From Alphaproteobacteria bacterium (GTDB lineage: Bacteria > Pseudomonadota > Alphaproteobacteria > Micropepsales > Micropepsaceae), in contig CANJJD010000022.1 of NCBI GenBank assembly GCA_947474645.1, forward strand, positions 1 to 41,364: a stretch of 41,364 nt of DNA, read 5' to 3'. The translations under genes were made by a program, and so were the position numbers. This document shows, piece by piece, positions 1-6,959 of the stretch (position 1 is its first letter; the number at the start of each line of letters is the position of its first letter). Below the pieces are notes generated by a model. The model was not told the origin of the DNA, ran no database searches, and saw nothing but the letters and a program-made list of their open reading frames with translations.

Positions 1-164
1 ACCGTCGTGGGGGTCGGAGCGTCAAAGCCCGCCGCCTGAAGGCGCGTCGACGAAACGACGACTTGTTCAACGCCTTCCTGCGCAAGCGCGCCGCCGGCGC
101 TAAGCGCCAAAATGGCTGCGCCGCCTGCAAGACGAACGCGAGTCTTCGTAAGACCGTAATTCAT
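1..164 (-). CDS. TonB-dependent receptor, N-terminal fragment (cut by window edge)
   Basis: Only about 54 N-terminal codons are inside the window. The ATG at 164 is preceded by a GAGGGGG Shine-Dalgarno sequence six bases away. The translation begins MNYGLTKTRVRLAGG, continues as a typical Sec signal peptide ending ALA-QEG, and then reads VEQVVVSSTRLQ, which has the form of a TonB box followed by the start of a plug domain. TonB receptors bind a substrate at the outer membrane and import it using energy from TonB-ExbBD. It lies downstream of, and on the same strand as, the D-aminoacylase pair but 333 bases away, so it probably has its own promoter. Its substrate cannot be read from this fragment; a peptide or an N-acyl amino acid would fit the neighbours. 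The family call rests on the signal peptide and the TonB-box-like start only. Confidence 0.6.
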   Translation of the reverse strand, partial: MNYGLTKTRVRLAGGAAILALSAGGALAQEGVEQVVVSSTRLQAAGFDAPTPTT

Positions 165-497
165 GGAGTGCCCCCTCAGATGGAATCTTTATTAGTGCCG
201 GAGTTGAGCCGACATCGTCTTTGACCGCAAGAGCGGCATTGGACAAAAAGCCAGCAGGACTAAGGAAGTTGGCGAGTGTTGCGCCCGGGTGACCATGTGA
301 TTATTCCGCAGCGCAGCAAAAAAAAATCACGTAACAATTCCAATGTGTTGAAAAATCCGCGGGAACGCTGGGTGAAGACTATGTCGCCGGATTTTCAGGC
401 CGGCATCCCCACCGGCGTTAGCCATCATACCGATTTTGCGGCACACGATGAGCAAGACCGCGAAGGGGACGGCGCGCGATTCCCGGCGCCGGCTTGC
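165..497. other. 333-base intergenic region upstream of the TonB receptor
   Basis: No convincing gene is present in either strand. The stretch is visibly AT-richer than its surroundings around 290-360, including a run of nine A residues near 317-326. It should contain the leftward promoter of the TonB receptor, but I cannot pick out a reliable -35/-10 pair. Short open frames overlap here on the plus strand, but they lack ribosome binding sites and look like GC-rich noise. Confidence 0.5.
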
Positions 498-2045
498 TCA
501 ATCTTTCGAAAGATTTGCCTCTGACCGCAGGCCGGCCGCATTGGCTTCCTGCCGCGGCTTTTTGGGCGCCTGCGGCTCCGGCTTTGGCGGCGCCGGCAGG
601 GTGCCGCGCTCCCGCTGCGCCCAGGGCGGATCGCCGAATTCGTCCTCGCCCGGATAATGCTGACGGTAGAGGGTTGTCAGGAAATAATCCTTGCTGGGCA
701 GATCGACCATCAAACGCTCGGTGATTCCGACGCCGGCTTCCGATGTCCCCGGCGGCACCAGTTGGGGAATACGTGTGCGCACCCCCGTGATGGTCGCCAG
801 TCTGATGGCGTCGAAGGCTTCCTTGCGTTCGACTTCCAGCGCCAGCTTGGGCACTTCCATCTTCGAATTTTCCGGATCCACCACATAGGCCGACGACATG
901 CGCAGGCGATAGATCGACGAGATGCCGTCATACTTGCCGGTGGCGGGGTTGAACATGCCGTCGGCATTGCGGCGCAAGGCGTAATACAGCGCGACATGAT
1001 CTTCATGCTCGCGGATGCCCTGCTGGCCGCCATCCTGGGCGAACGTGTTCTCGGCATACAGATCGTGCCAGTTGCGATAGCCGCCGATCATGCCGCTGGC
1101 GGAAAGCCCATCGGGCGCGATGGTCAGGCGCAATTTGCCCTTGGTGAAATTGGTGTCCCCGGTCTGGTCATAGAACCAGGCGATGCGCGGTGAGTGCAGG
1201 TGTTCGACCTGTTCACTTTCCACCACGCCATTTTTTATGGTGGCTTTTAGCCTTGTATATTGGGCTGTTTTGAGGATCCGGTAGGAATAATCCACCGCCA
1301 CGGCGTTGCGCGCATCCTTGACGATCTTGTCCGGCGAATAGCCGACTTCGACCACCGCTTCATCATCGTTCATCGGGTCCTTGTTGCCCGAGAGGCGGAT
1401 GACCATGGTGTAGAGGCCTTCCTGCATCTTGTCGTTGGCGCGCAGGTCGAGCGTGGCGTTGCCGTCGCCGCGCCAGGGCGCATCGCAACCCCAGGCGCGG
1501 TACAGGGCGTTGTCGATGCCCTTCTCGCCATCGGGACTGACGAAGTCGTTGGCCTTGATCTTGCCGTCCAGGTTGAAGCCGTCGCCGATGCGGCTGTTGA
1601 CCTGCGGCTGGCCCGGATCTTCCGCGGCAAACGGATTCACATAGGTCTCGATCTTGTTGGCGTAGCCGCGATAGGAAAGCGCCCGGTCCCAGATATAGAA
1701 GCGCGTCAGGTTCGGGGCGCGCACCTGGTCCAGTCCCGGCGGCGCGGAGATTTTCTGAACCTGGTCGGCGTCGCGCCATTTCTGCCGCGCCAGCGCCTTG
1801 AAGGTCTTCTGGTCGTCGGCGAAATGGGTGCCGCTGCCATGCGGGCAATCCACGCCCGGCTCGATTTCCCCATCGCGGGCAAAGTCGGAGCGGCCGCCAT
1901 AGCGGAAGGCATATTCATGGGCGCTGATCACAAAGCCGCGGGTCCAGGCCGCCGCCGATGCGGGCTGGCTCATGGTACCCGCCATCGCCGCCGCCATGGC
2001 GGAAATCAGAAGAACATCTTTCAGATTCTTGGGCCTGAGGATCAT
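498..2045 (-). CDS. Secreted protein of unknown function, coupled to D-aminoacylase
   Basis: About 515 residues. The frame is open further upstream, but the ATG at 2045 follows a GGGAGCAAGG ribosome binding site and gives a clean Sec signal peptide (MILRPKNLKDVLLISAMAAA, cleavage near residues 31-34, ASA-AAW), so that start is chosen. The mature protein is rich in aromatic and charged residues, has no membrane segment after the signal, and ends in a Pro/Lys-rich tail (APPKPEPQAPKKPRQ). A Cys pair is visible in the segments VDCPHG and WGCDAP. I do not recognise the family. It starts 13 bases after the stop of the D-aminoacylase gene, so the two are very probably co-transcribed, and both products would be exported. 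A role in binding or processing the same substrate is inferred from position only. Confidence 0.75.
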   Translation of the reverse strand: MILRPKNLKDVLLISAMAAAMAGTMSQPASAAAWTRGFVISAHEYAFRYGGRSDFARDGEIEPGVDCPHGSGTHFADDQKTFKALARQKWRDADQVQKISAPPGLDQVRAPNLTRFYIWDRALSYRGYANKIETYVNPFAAEDPGQPQVNSRIGDGFNLDGKIKANDFVSPDGEKGIDNALYRAWGCDAPWRGDGNATLDLRANDKMQEGLYTMVIRLSGNKDPMNDDEAVVEVGYSPDKIVKDARNAVAVDYSYRILKTAQYTRLKATIKNGVVESEQVEHLHSPRIAWFYDQTGDTNFTKGKLRLTIAPDGLSASGMIGGYRNWHDLYAENTFAQDGGQQGIREHEDHVALYYALRRNADGMFNPATGKYDGISSIYRLRMSSAYVVDPENSKMEVPKLALEVERKEAFDAIRLATITGVRTRIPQLVPPGTSEAGVGITERLMVDLPSKDYFLTTLYRQHYPGEDEFGDPPWAQRERGTLPAPPKPEPQAPKKPRQEANAAGLRSEANLSKD

Positions 2046-2058
2046 GGCCTTGCTCCCG

Positions 2059-3729
2059 TTACGGCGTGCCCGGCTTGTAGCCCGGACCGCGCAGAACCCG
2101 TCCCGGCGTGGCATTGGTCGGCTTGCCGTCCGCGACCACCGCCTTGCCGTTGACCAGCACCCAGGCGATTCCCGTGGAATATTGCGCCGGATTTTCATAG
2201 GTCGCCATGTCCTTGACGGTGGCAGGATCGAACACCACCACATCGGCCTTCATGCCCTGACGCAGGATGCCACGGTCGGCCAATCCCAGACGGTTGGCGG
2301 GCAAGGACGTCATCTTGCGCACCGCTTCCTCCATGCTGAAGACATGCTGGTTGCGCACATACTCCGAGAGCAGCCTTGTGCTGGTGCCGAAGGAGCGCGG
2401 ATGCGGGCTGCCGAAGGAGGTGCGCGCATCGGCCGGCAGCGCGATGCCGTCCGAGCCGATGTCCATCCAGGGATTGTTCAGCATCTGGGCGACGATCTTG
2501 GCGCGGGCGCCGGTGGGCATTCCGATCTGGAATCCTTCGCCCTTCTGCTTGACCAGGATATTGAGCATCGCCTCTGACGGCGTCACGCGCATCTCCGACG
2601 CGATCTGCGGCAACAGCTTGCCATCGAACTCCGGATTGACCGAGGCCACTTTCAGGCCCGCGAAACTGCGGTCCTTCATTTCGGCCAGGATGCGGGCGCG
2701 GGTATCGGGCTTTTGCAGCCGCGCCACGATGTCGGCGCTGTTGCCTTCCTGCGCCCAGGCCGGCAGCGATTGCGTCAGATAGGTCCAGCCGGTTTCGTAA
2801 GTGTAGGAATTGCCGGTGATGTCCACGCCGTCGGCGCGCCCCTGCTCCACGTCCTTGATGAAGAGGTCGGGTTCCATGCCGGCGCTGGCGCCCAGGTGGA
2901 AAATCTCCACCGGAATATGGGCGCCCTTGGCGATGGCGATGGCTTCCTTCAGGCCCGCGTCGCGCGGATCGCCCGGCGCGACATTGCGGATATGGATGGT
3001 GAAGATGCCGCCATACTCCCCGGCGACCTTGCACAATTCGATCAACTGGGCGGTCGAGAAGAACATGTTGGGGACATAGGACATGCCGTTGGAAAGGCCG
3101 AAGGCGCCTTCTTCCATGGCCTGGCGGATCAACTGCTTGATCCGGTCCATTTCAGACGTTGTGGGCTCGCGGTTCTGGTAACCCATCGCCGAGGCGCGCA
3201 CCTGGCCGGCGCCGACATAAGAGGCGACGTTGGGGCCGATGCCCTTGTTCTGCAGGTAGGAGAAAAACCCGCCTAGAGTGGTCCAGGTGCGCTTGACCGG
3301 CGGCGTCACCATCATGGGATCGTCCACTGCGGGGCCCAGCACCGGGCCGGCCGACAGATGCTCGCCCATCACTTCGGTGGTCACGCCTTGCGTGACCTTG
3401 CTGAGGCCGCGCCCGTCCAGGACCAGGCCGAATTCGGAATGGGAATGCATGTCGATGAAGCCGGGCGACACCACCTTGCCGGTGGCGTCGATCACCCGCT
3501 TGGCTTTCACAGGGGCGCGTCCGACATAGGTGATCTTATCGCCGGTGATGGCGACATTGCCCTGCATCCAGGGACCGCCGGTGCCGTCCACGACATGGCC
3601 GTTCTGGATCAGGATGTCGGCCTCGGCCGCGGGCGGGCTCTGCGCCTGGACGCTGGCCGCGCCAGCCAGCAGCAGAAGCGTCAAAGCGGCCACTGCGGAA
3701 GTGGAAAATCTTTTGGATTGCATGATCAT
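2059..3729 (-). CDS. Secreted N-acyl-D-amino-acid deacylase (D-aminoacylase family amidohydrolase)
   Basis: About 556 residues. Enzymes of this family hydrolyse N-acyl-D-amino acids to a D-amino acid and a carboxylate; some members act on other cyclic or acylated amides. An AGGGGA ribosome binding site five bases before the ATG at 3729 fixes the start; a second ATG at 3723 is also possible. A Sec signal peptide (residues about 1-30, ending VQAQ) puts the enzyme in the periplasm. The amidohydrolase core begins at ADILIQNGHVVDGTGG. Metal-site motifs are FIDMHSHSEF (H95, H97), TIHIRN (H245), IFHLGAS (H278) and IGSDG. The D-aminoacylase C-terminal signature is present (SSHPRSFGT-like segment, ADVVVFDPATVKD). 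The position of the zinc-ligand Cys in the Alcaligenes enzyme reads MGEHLS here, as in a subgroup of homologues. It leads a two-gene leftward operon and is divergent from the oxidase gene. Confidence 0.9.
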   Translation of the reverse strand: MIMQSKRFSTSAVAALTLLLLAGAASVQAQSPPAAEADILIQNGHVVDGTGGPWMQGNVAITGDKITYVGRAPVKAKRVIDATGKVVSPGFIDMHSHSEFGLVLDGRGLSKVTQGVTTEVMGEHLSAGPVLGPAVDDPMMVTPPVKRTWTTLGGFFSYLQNKGIGPNVASYVGAGQVRASAMGYQNREPTTSEMDRIKQLIRQAMEEGAFGLSNGMSYVPNMFFSTAQLIELCKVAGEYGGIFTIHIRNVAPGDPRDAGLKEAIAIAKGAHIPVEIFHLGASAGMEPDLFIKDVEQGRADGVDITGNSYTYETGWTYLTQSLPAWAQEGNSADIVARLQKPDTRARILAEMKDRSFAGLKVASVNPEFDGKLLPQIASEMRVTPSEAMLNILVKQKGEGFQIGMPTGARAKIVAQMLNNPWMDIGSDGIALPADARTSFGSPHPRSFGTSTRLLSEYVRNQHVFSMEEAVRKMTSLPANRLGLADRGILRQGMKADVVVFDPATVKDMATYENPAQYSTGIAWVLVNGKAVVADGKPTNATPGRVLRGPGYKPGTP

Positions 3730-3885
3730 GTACGTCCCCTGTCGCCGGCGTCCTTCGAGTTTGGGAAGGAAAATCGCCAAAGGCAATCCTGCTCTTATTT
3801 TGCCGCCCACGCCACCGCCGGTGCGTGCTTGAGCGGCCCGGTCCCGGGTGATACGGGAAGGGCGATCGGAAAAAACGGGTGGAAC
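3730..3885. promoter_or_regulatory. Divergent promoter region between D-aminoacylase and the DAAO-like gene
   Basis: These 156 bases separate two divergently transcribed genes with linked predicted chemistry, release and then oxidation of D-amino acids. Both promoters must lie here, which makes co-regulation likely. I cannot assign hexamers with confidence. A GC-rich element (GGCCCGGTCCCGGG) sits near 3835-3848. Confidence 0.4.
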
Positions 3886-5076
3886 ATGGATCGCCGGGAT
3901 CTTCTGAAGAATTCGCTGGCCGGCCTGGCCGGCCTGAGCGCCACGGCGCGGATGGCGGCAGCCCAGACCGTGCCGCTGATGGACCGGCCGTTCAACATCG
4001 CGCCGATCCGGGCGCATGTGGACCGCATCACCGACATCAAATCCTGCATCCGCCCCTTTCGCACCAAGGGGCCCCGCCTGGACGTGGAACAGATCGGCAA
4101 CGCCATGGTGGTGCACAATTACGGCCATAGCGGCGCGGGCTGGTCCCTGTCCTGGGGTTCGGCCGACATGCAGGTGCAAAAGGCCATGTCGCGCAGCCCC
4201 AAGAAGATCGCGGTGATCGGCTGCGGCATCATCGGCCTGACCACGGCGCTGATGGCGCAACGGGCCGGCGCGCAGGTCACCATTTATACCAAGGAGCTTT
4301 TCCAGCGCACCCGCTCGGTGCGCGCCAATGGCAGTTGGACGCCGGCTTCGCACATGGCGCTGGCCTCGGACGCGCCGTCCGACCTGGGCGACACCTGGGA
4401 GCGGATGACCCGCATTTCCTGGAAGAATTTGCGGCCCTATATCGGCATGGCCGGCAACCCGGTGGCTTTCGCCGACCATTATTACCTGTCCGACACCCCG
4501 TTCGATGCGCCCGTGGCCCCGCCGCCGCCCAGCCCGGTGCCGGTTCCGGAATATTACGAACTGGGCAATCGCCTCGGCGACATCACGCCCAAGATGCAGA
4601 CGCTGAGCGCGGAGCTGCACCCTTTCCCGGTCCCTTACGCCCGGCGCACCACGAGGCTGTTCTTCAACTTCAGCGAATATGGCCACCTGCTGATCAGCGA
4701 TTTCTACGCCGCCGGCGGCAAGATGGTGATGCGCAATTTCCATTCGCCGGGCGAACTGGCGCACTTGCCCGAAAAGGTCATCATCAACTGCCCCGGCTAT
4801 GCGGCGCATGACTGGTGGCAGGACAAGGCGATGGTGCCCCATCGCGGCCAGACCGAATGGCTGATCCCGCAACCGGAGGTCAATTACGGCCTGACCTATC
4901 GCAACGTCGAGGCTCTTTCCAAGAGCGACGGCGTCATGATGATCGACATCGGCGCGCGCGGCGGCATGCCCAAGGGCTATGGCATGAGCAACGAGGTGCC
5001 CGACCGCGCCGAAGCCGAGCGGGCGGTCAGGGTTATGGAAGAACTGTTCTCACGCTTTCCCTCCCATCGGATCTGA
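3886..5076 (+). CDS. Tat-exported FAD-dependent D-amino-acid-oxidase-like enzyme with permuted motif order
   Basis: 396 residues from the ATG at 3886. The N-terminus reads MDRRDLLKNSLAGLAG, a twin-arginine signal, with cleavage probable near AAAQT (residues 25-28), so the flavoprotein would be exported folded. The FAD dinucleotide motif VIGCGIIG is at residues 110-117, and ring/oxidase-fold segments follow (INCPGYAAHDWW near 300, PHRGQ near 318). The segments that close the C-terminus of canonical D-amino acid oxidase, the substrate-arginine region (CIRPFR, 54-59) and HNYGHSGAGWSLSWG (77-91), here lie before the FAD motif. The protein ends soon after the GYGMSN segment. Known family members oxidise D-amino acids to imino acids with H2O2 release; the substrate here is inferred. 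It is divergent from the D-aminoacylase gene, and a weak terminator follows. Confidence 0.85.
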   Translation: MDRRDLLKNSLAGLAGLSATARMAAAQTVPLMDRPFNIAPIRAHVDRITDIKSCIRPFRTKGPRLDVEQIGNAMVVHNYGHSGAGWSLSWGSADMQVQKAMSRSPKKIAVIGCGIIGLTTALMAQRAGAQVTIYTKELFQRTRSVRANGSWTPASHMALASDAPSDLGDTWERMTRISWKNLRPYIGMAGNPVAFADHYYLSDTPFDAPVAPPPPSPVPVPEYYELGNRLGDITPKMQTLSAELHPFPVPYARRTTRLFFNFSEYGHLLISDFYAAGGKMVMRNFHSPGELAHLPEKVIINCPGYAAHDWWQDKAMVPHRGQTEWLIPQPEVNYGLTYRNVEALSKSDGVMMIDIGARGGMPKGYGMSNEVPDRAEAERAVRVMEELFSRFPSHRI

Positions 5077-5141
5077 GGCGGGAACTCCATTAACTTTGAT
5101 TCAGCCAAACCGCGGCCAAACGGGCGGATGGGCAATGAGGC

Positions 5142-5180
5142 GGGGCGGTCGGGTTGCCCCCGCCCCATGATTTTGTTTCA
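5142..5180 (+). terminator. Probable weak rho-independent terminator after the DAAO-like gene
   Basis: A seven-base stem pairs GGGGCGG (5142-5148) with CCGCCCC (5160-5166) around an 11-base loop. It is followed by ATGATTTTGTTT, a broken T-rich tract. It lies 65 bases after the stop. Confidence 0.45.
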
Positions 5181-5228
5181 ATCCCGGATCAATATGTGGC
5201 GGTTCATGCCGCCGGCAGGGGAAAGCGT

Positions 5229-5990
5229 ATGCGTCATACTTGGTTGTTTCTGGTGCCTGTCCTGCTGAGCCTGACGGGTGGGGCCGAGGCGCGTCCGCGC
5301 GACGACGCCCTGACGGGTGCGATCCGCTGCGGCGTGGTTGCCGATTCCCGCCAGTGGCTCGATTGCTATTACGGCGCCGCCCAGCCGGTGCGCGCCGCGT
5401 TGGGCCTCGCGCCCGCCCTCGCCGCACAGGTCCAGCTTGCCTCCGCGCCGCCGCCGGGCGGGGCTCCGCGCGATGAAGCGGTGCGCGACGAAGTCGTTTC
5501 GGCCTCGGCCGCCTGCATGCGCCAACCCGCCGACCGTGCCTGGCTGGATTGCTATTACGCCGCCGCCAACCCCATGCGCTCGCAGCTCGGGCTGGCGGGA
5601 GCCGCGGCCGCTCCTGTGCCCGCGCCCATGCCGGTGCCGCCGCCACAGCAATTTGCATCCGCGGCGCCGCCGCCTCCGGGCCCACCGCCCGGCCCGCCGC
5701 CCATGCCGCGCCGCACCGGCATGTTTTCGGGACTGTTCACCACCCCCAAGGCCATCGTGAAGAACATGCCGATGAAGTCCTATGTGCTGGACAAGTACGG
5801 CGCCGTCGTCGTCACGCTGATGGACGGCCAGGTCTGGGAGCAATCGGTGGAAGACGCCGTCTATCATCCCGCCCGTTGGCGCAGGCCGGCCGAAGAGATG
5901 GAAGCCACCATCACGCCGGACATGGGACATGTGTTTATCATGACGGTGAAGGACGACGGCAAGATCTACAAGGTCCACCGCATCCACTGA
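5229..5990 (+). CDS. Secreted protein with a duplicated WLDCYY motif and a proline-rich linker
   Basis: About 253 residues. The frame is open from 5154, but the ATG at 5229 follows AGGGGAAAGCGT and opens a Sec signal peptide (MRHTWLFLVPVLLSLTGGAEA), so it is preferred. After the signal come two similar units of roughly 35 residues. Each has a Cys, then WLDCYYgAAqPvR or WLDCYYAAANPMR, then a leucine-rich LGLA end. A Pro/Ala linker with PPPGPPPGPPP follows, and then a C-terminal domain of about 75 residues (from MFSGLFTTPKAIVKN to the end) that is rich in beta-type sequence. Two Cys per unit suggest disulfides in the periplasm. I do not recognise the function. A small hairpin (GGCGG/CCGCC, 5198-5213) lies just before the ribosome binding site. 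Confidence 0.8.
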   Translation: MRHTWLFLVPVLLSLTGGAEARPRDDALTGAIRCGVVADSRQWLDCYYGAAQPVRAALGLAPALAAQVQLASAPPPGGAPRDEAVRDEVVSASAACMRQPADRAWLDCYYAAANPMRSQLGLAGAAAAPVPAPMPVPPPQQFASAAPPPPGPPPGPPPMPRRTGMFSGLFTTPKAIVKNMPMKSYVLDKYGAVVVTLMDGQVWEQSVEDAVYHPARWRRPAEEMEATITPDMGHVFIMTVKDDGKIYKVHRIH

Positions 5991-6032
5991 CGCGCCGGCA
6001 CTGACAAAAATAAAAATGGCTGGGAGGCCCCG

Positions 6033-6830
6033 ATGAAGAATTACTTGGCTCTGATCGCACTTCTTTGCCTGGGAAGCACCGCCGCCAGCGCGCAGCCCGC
6101 CAATGTCCTGATGGAAAGGATGACCTCCTACGAAATCCGCGACGCCGTCGCGGCCGGCAAGACCACCGTCATCCTGCCGTCGGGCGGCACCGAACAGAAC
6201 GGCCCCGGCATGGTGATCGGCAAGCACAATTTCCGCGTCCTCGCCAATGCCCAGACCATCGCCCGGCGCCTGGGCAATGCGCTGGTCGCGCCCGTCATCG
6301 TCTATACTCCCGAAGGCAAATACGATCCGCCCACCGGGCATCTGCGCCATCCCGGCACCATCGGCGTGCCGGAAGACGTCTATGCCGGCGTGGTGGAAGG
6401 CGTCGTGCGCAGCCTGAAACTGCATGGCTTCCGCGATATCGTGCTGATCGGCGATCACGGCTCCGACATTGCCGGCCAGGACAGCGTTGCCGCCAAGCTC
6501 AATGCCGAATGGTCCGCCACCAAGGTTCGGGTGCATGCCATCACCGGCTATTACCGCGGCGATGTGGTGGGCGATGCCGCCGAAATGACCAAGCGCGGCA
6601 TCAAGAAGGAAGAAATGGGCAATCACGCCGACGTCCGCGATACCTCGCAGATGATCTTCATCGATCCCAGCATGGTTCATGTGGAACGGCTGGAAGCGGG
6701 CAACAGCAAGAACGGGGTGGAAGGCGATCCCCGCCGTGCCTCGGCTGAAATCGGCGGCGTGCTGGTCGGGCGGACCGTCGCCCGCACGGTGGACCTGATC
6801 CAGAAATCCATCGCCGGCACACCCCGCTAA
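6033..6830 (+). CDS. Secreted creatininase-family amidohydrolase with altered metal ligands
   Basis: 265 residues. The ATG at 6033 follows TGGGAGG, and a Sec signal peptide (MKNYLALIALLCLGSTAASA) directs export. The family includes creatinine amidohydrolase and related metal-dependent ring-amide and formamide hydrolases. Family landmarks are LPSGGTEQNGPGM (51-60), GHLRHPGT, IGDHGSD (139-145), NHADVRDTS (197-205) and GDPRRAS. In the Pseudomonas creatininase, ligands come from Glu, His and Asp of a TEQHGPH...GTD segment. Here the Glu is kept (E54), but the His is Asn (N56) and the Asp is His (H65, in GKHN), while H142 is kept. This looks like a distinct subgroup rather than a dead enzyme, because the other motifs are well conserved. 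It precedes a strong terminator, so it ends a transcription unit. Confidence 0.85.
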   Translation: MKNYLALIALLCLGSTAASAQPANVLMERMTSYEIRDAVAAGKTTVILPSGGTEQNGPGMVIGKHNFRVLANAQTIARRLGNALVAPVIVYTPEGKYDPPTGHLRHPGTIGVPEDVYAGVVEGVVRSLKLHGFRDIVLIGDHGSDIAGQDSVAAKLNAEWSATKVRVHAITGYYRGDVVGDAAEMTKRGIKKEEMGNHADVRDTSQMIFIDPSMVHVERLEAGNSKNGVEGDPRRASAEIGGVLVGRTVARTVDLIQKSIAGTPR

Positions 6831-6854
6831 GCGGCGTGTAAATTTTTCAAAAAG

Positions 6855-6882
6855 ACCCGCCGGTTCATTCCGGCGGGTTTTT
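6855..6882 (+). terminator. Strong rho-independent terminator after the creatininase-like gene
   Basis: A nine-base perfect stem, ACCCGCCGG (6855-6863) with CCGGCGGGT (6870-6878), has a six-base loop and is followed by TTTT. An A-run precedes it, so it may also stop leftward transcription. Confidence 0.85.
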
Positions 6883-6959
6883 GCTGGGAATTGCAATGAC
6901 CCCGCTTTGGGATAGGCTCTGCGCGCTTTTTTCCCCTCGCCCATCGCCGAAAGGTTCCC

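Noticed and set aside
3730..4872. Upstream extension of the D-aminoacylase frame
   Set aside because: The extension runs antisense through the oxidase gene, and the ATG at 3729 has a good ribosome binding site and signal peptide.
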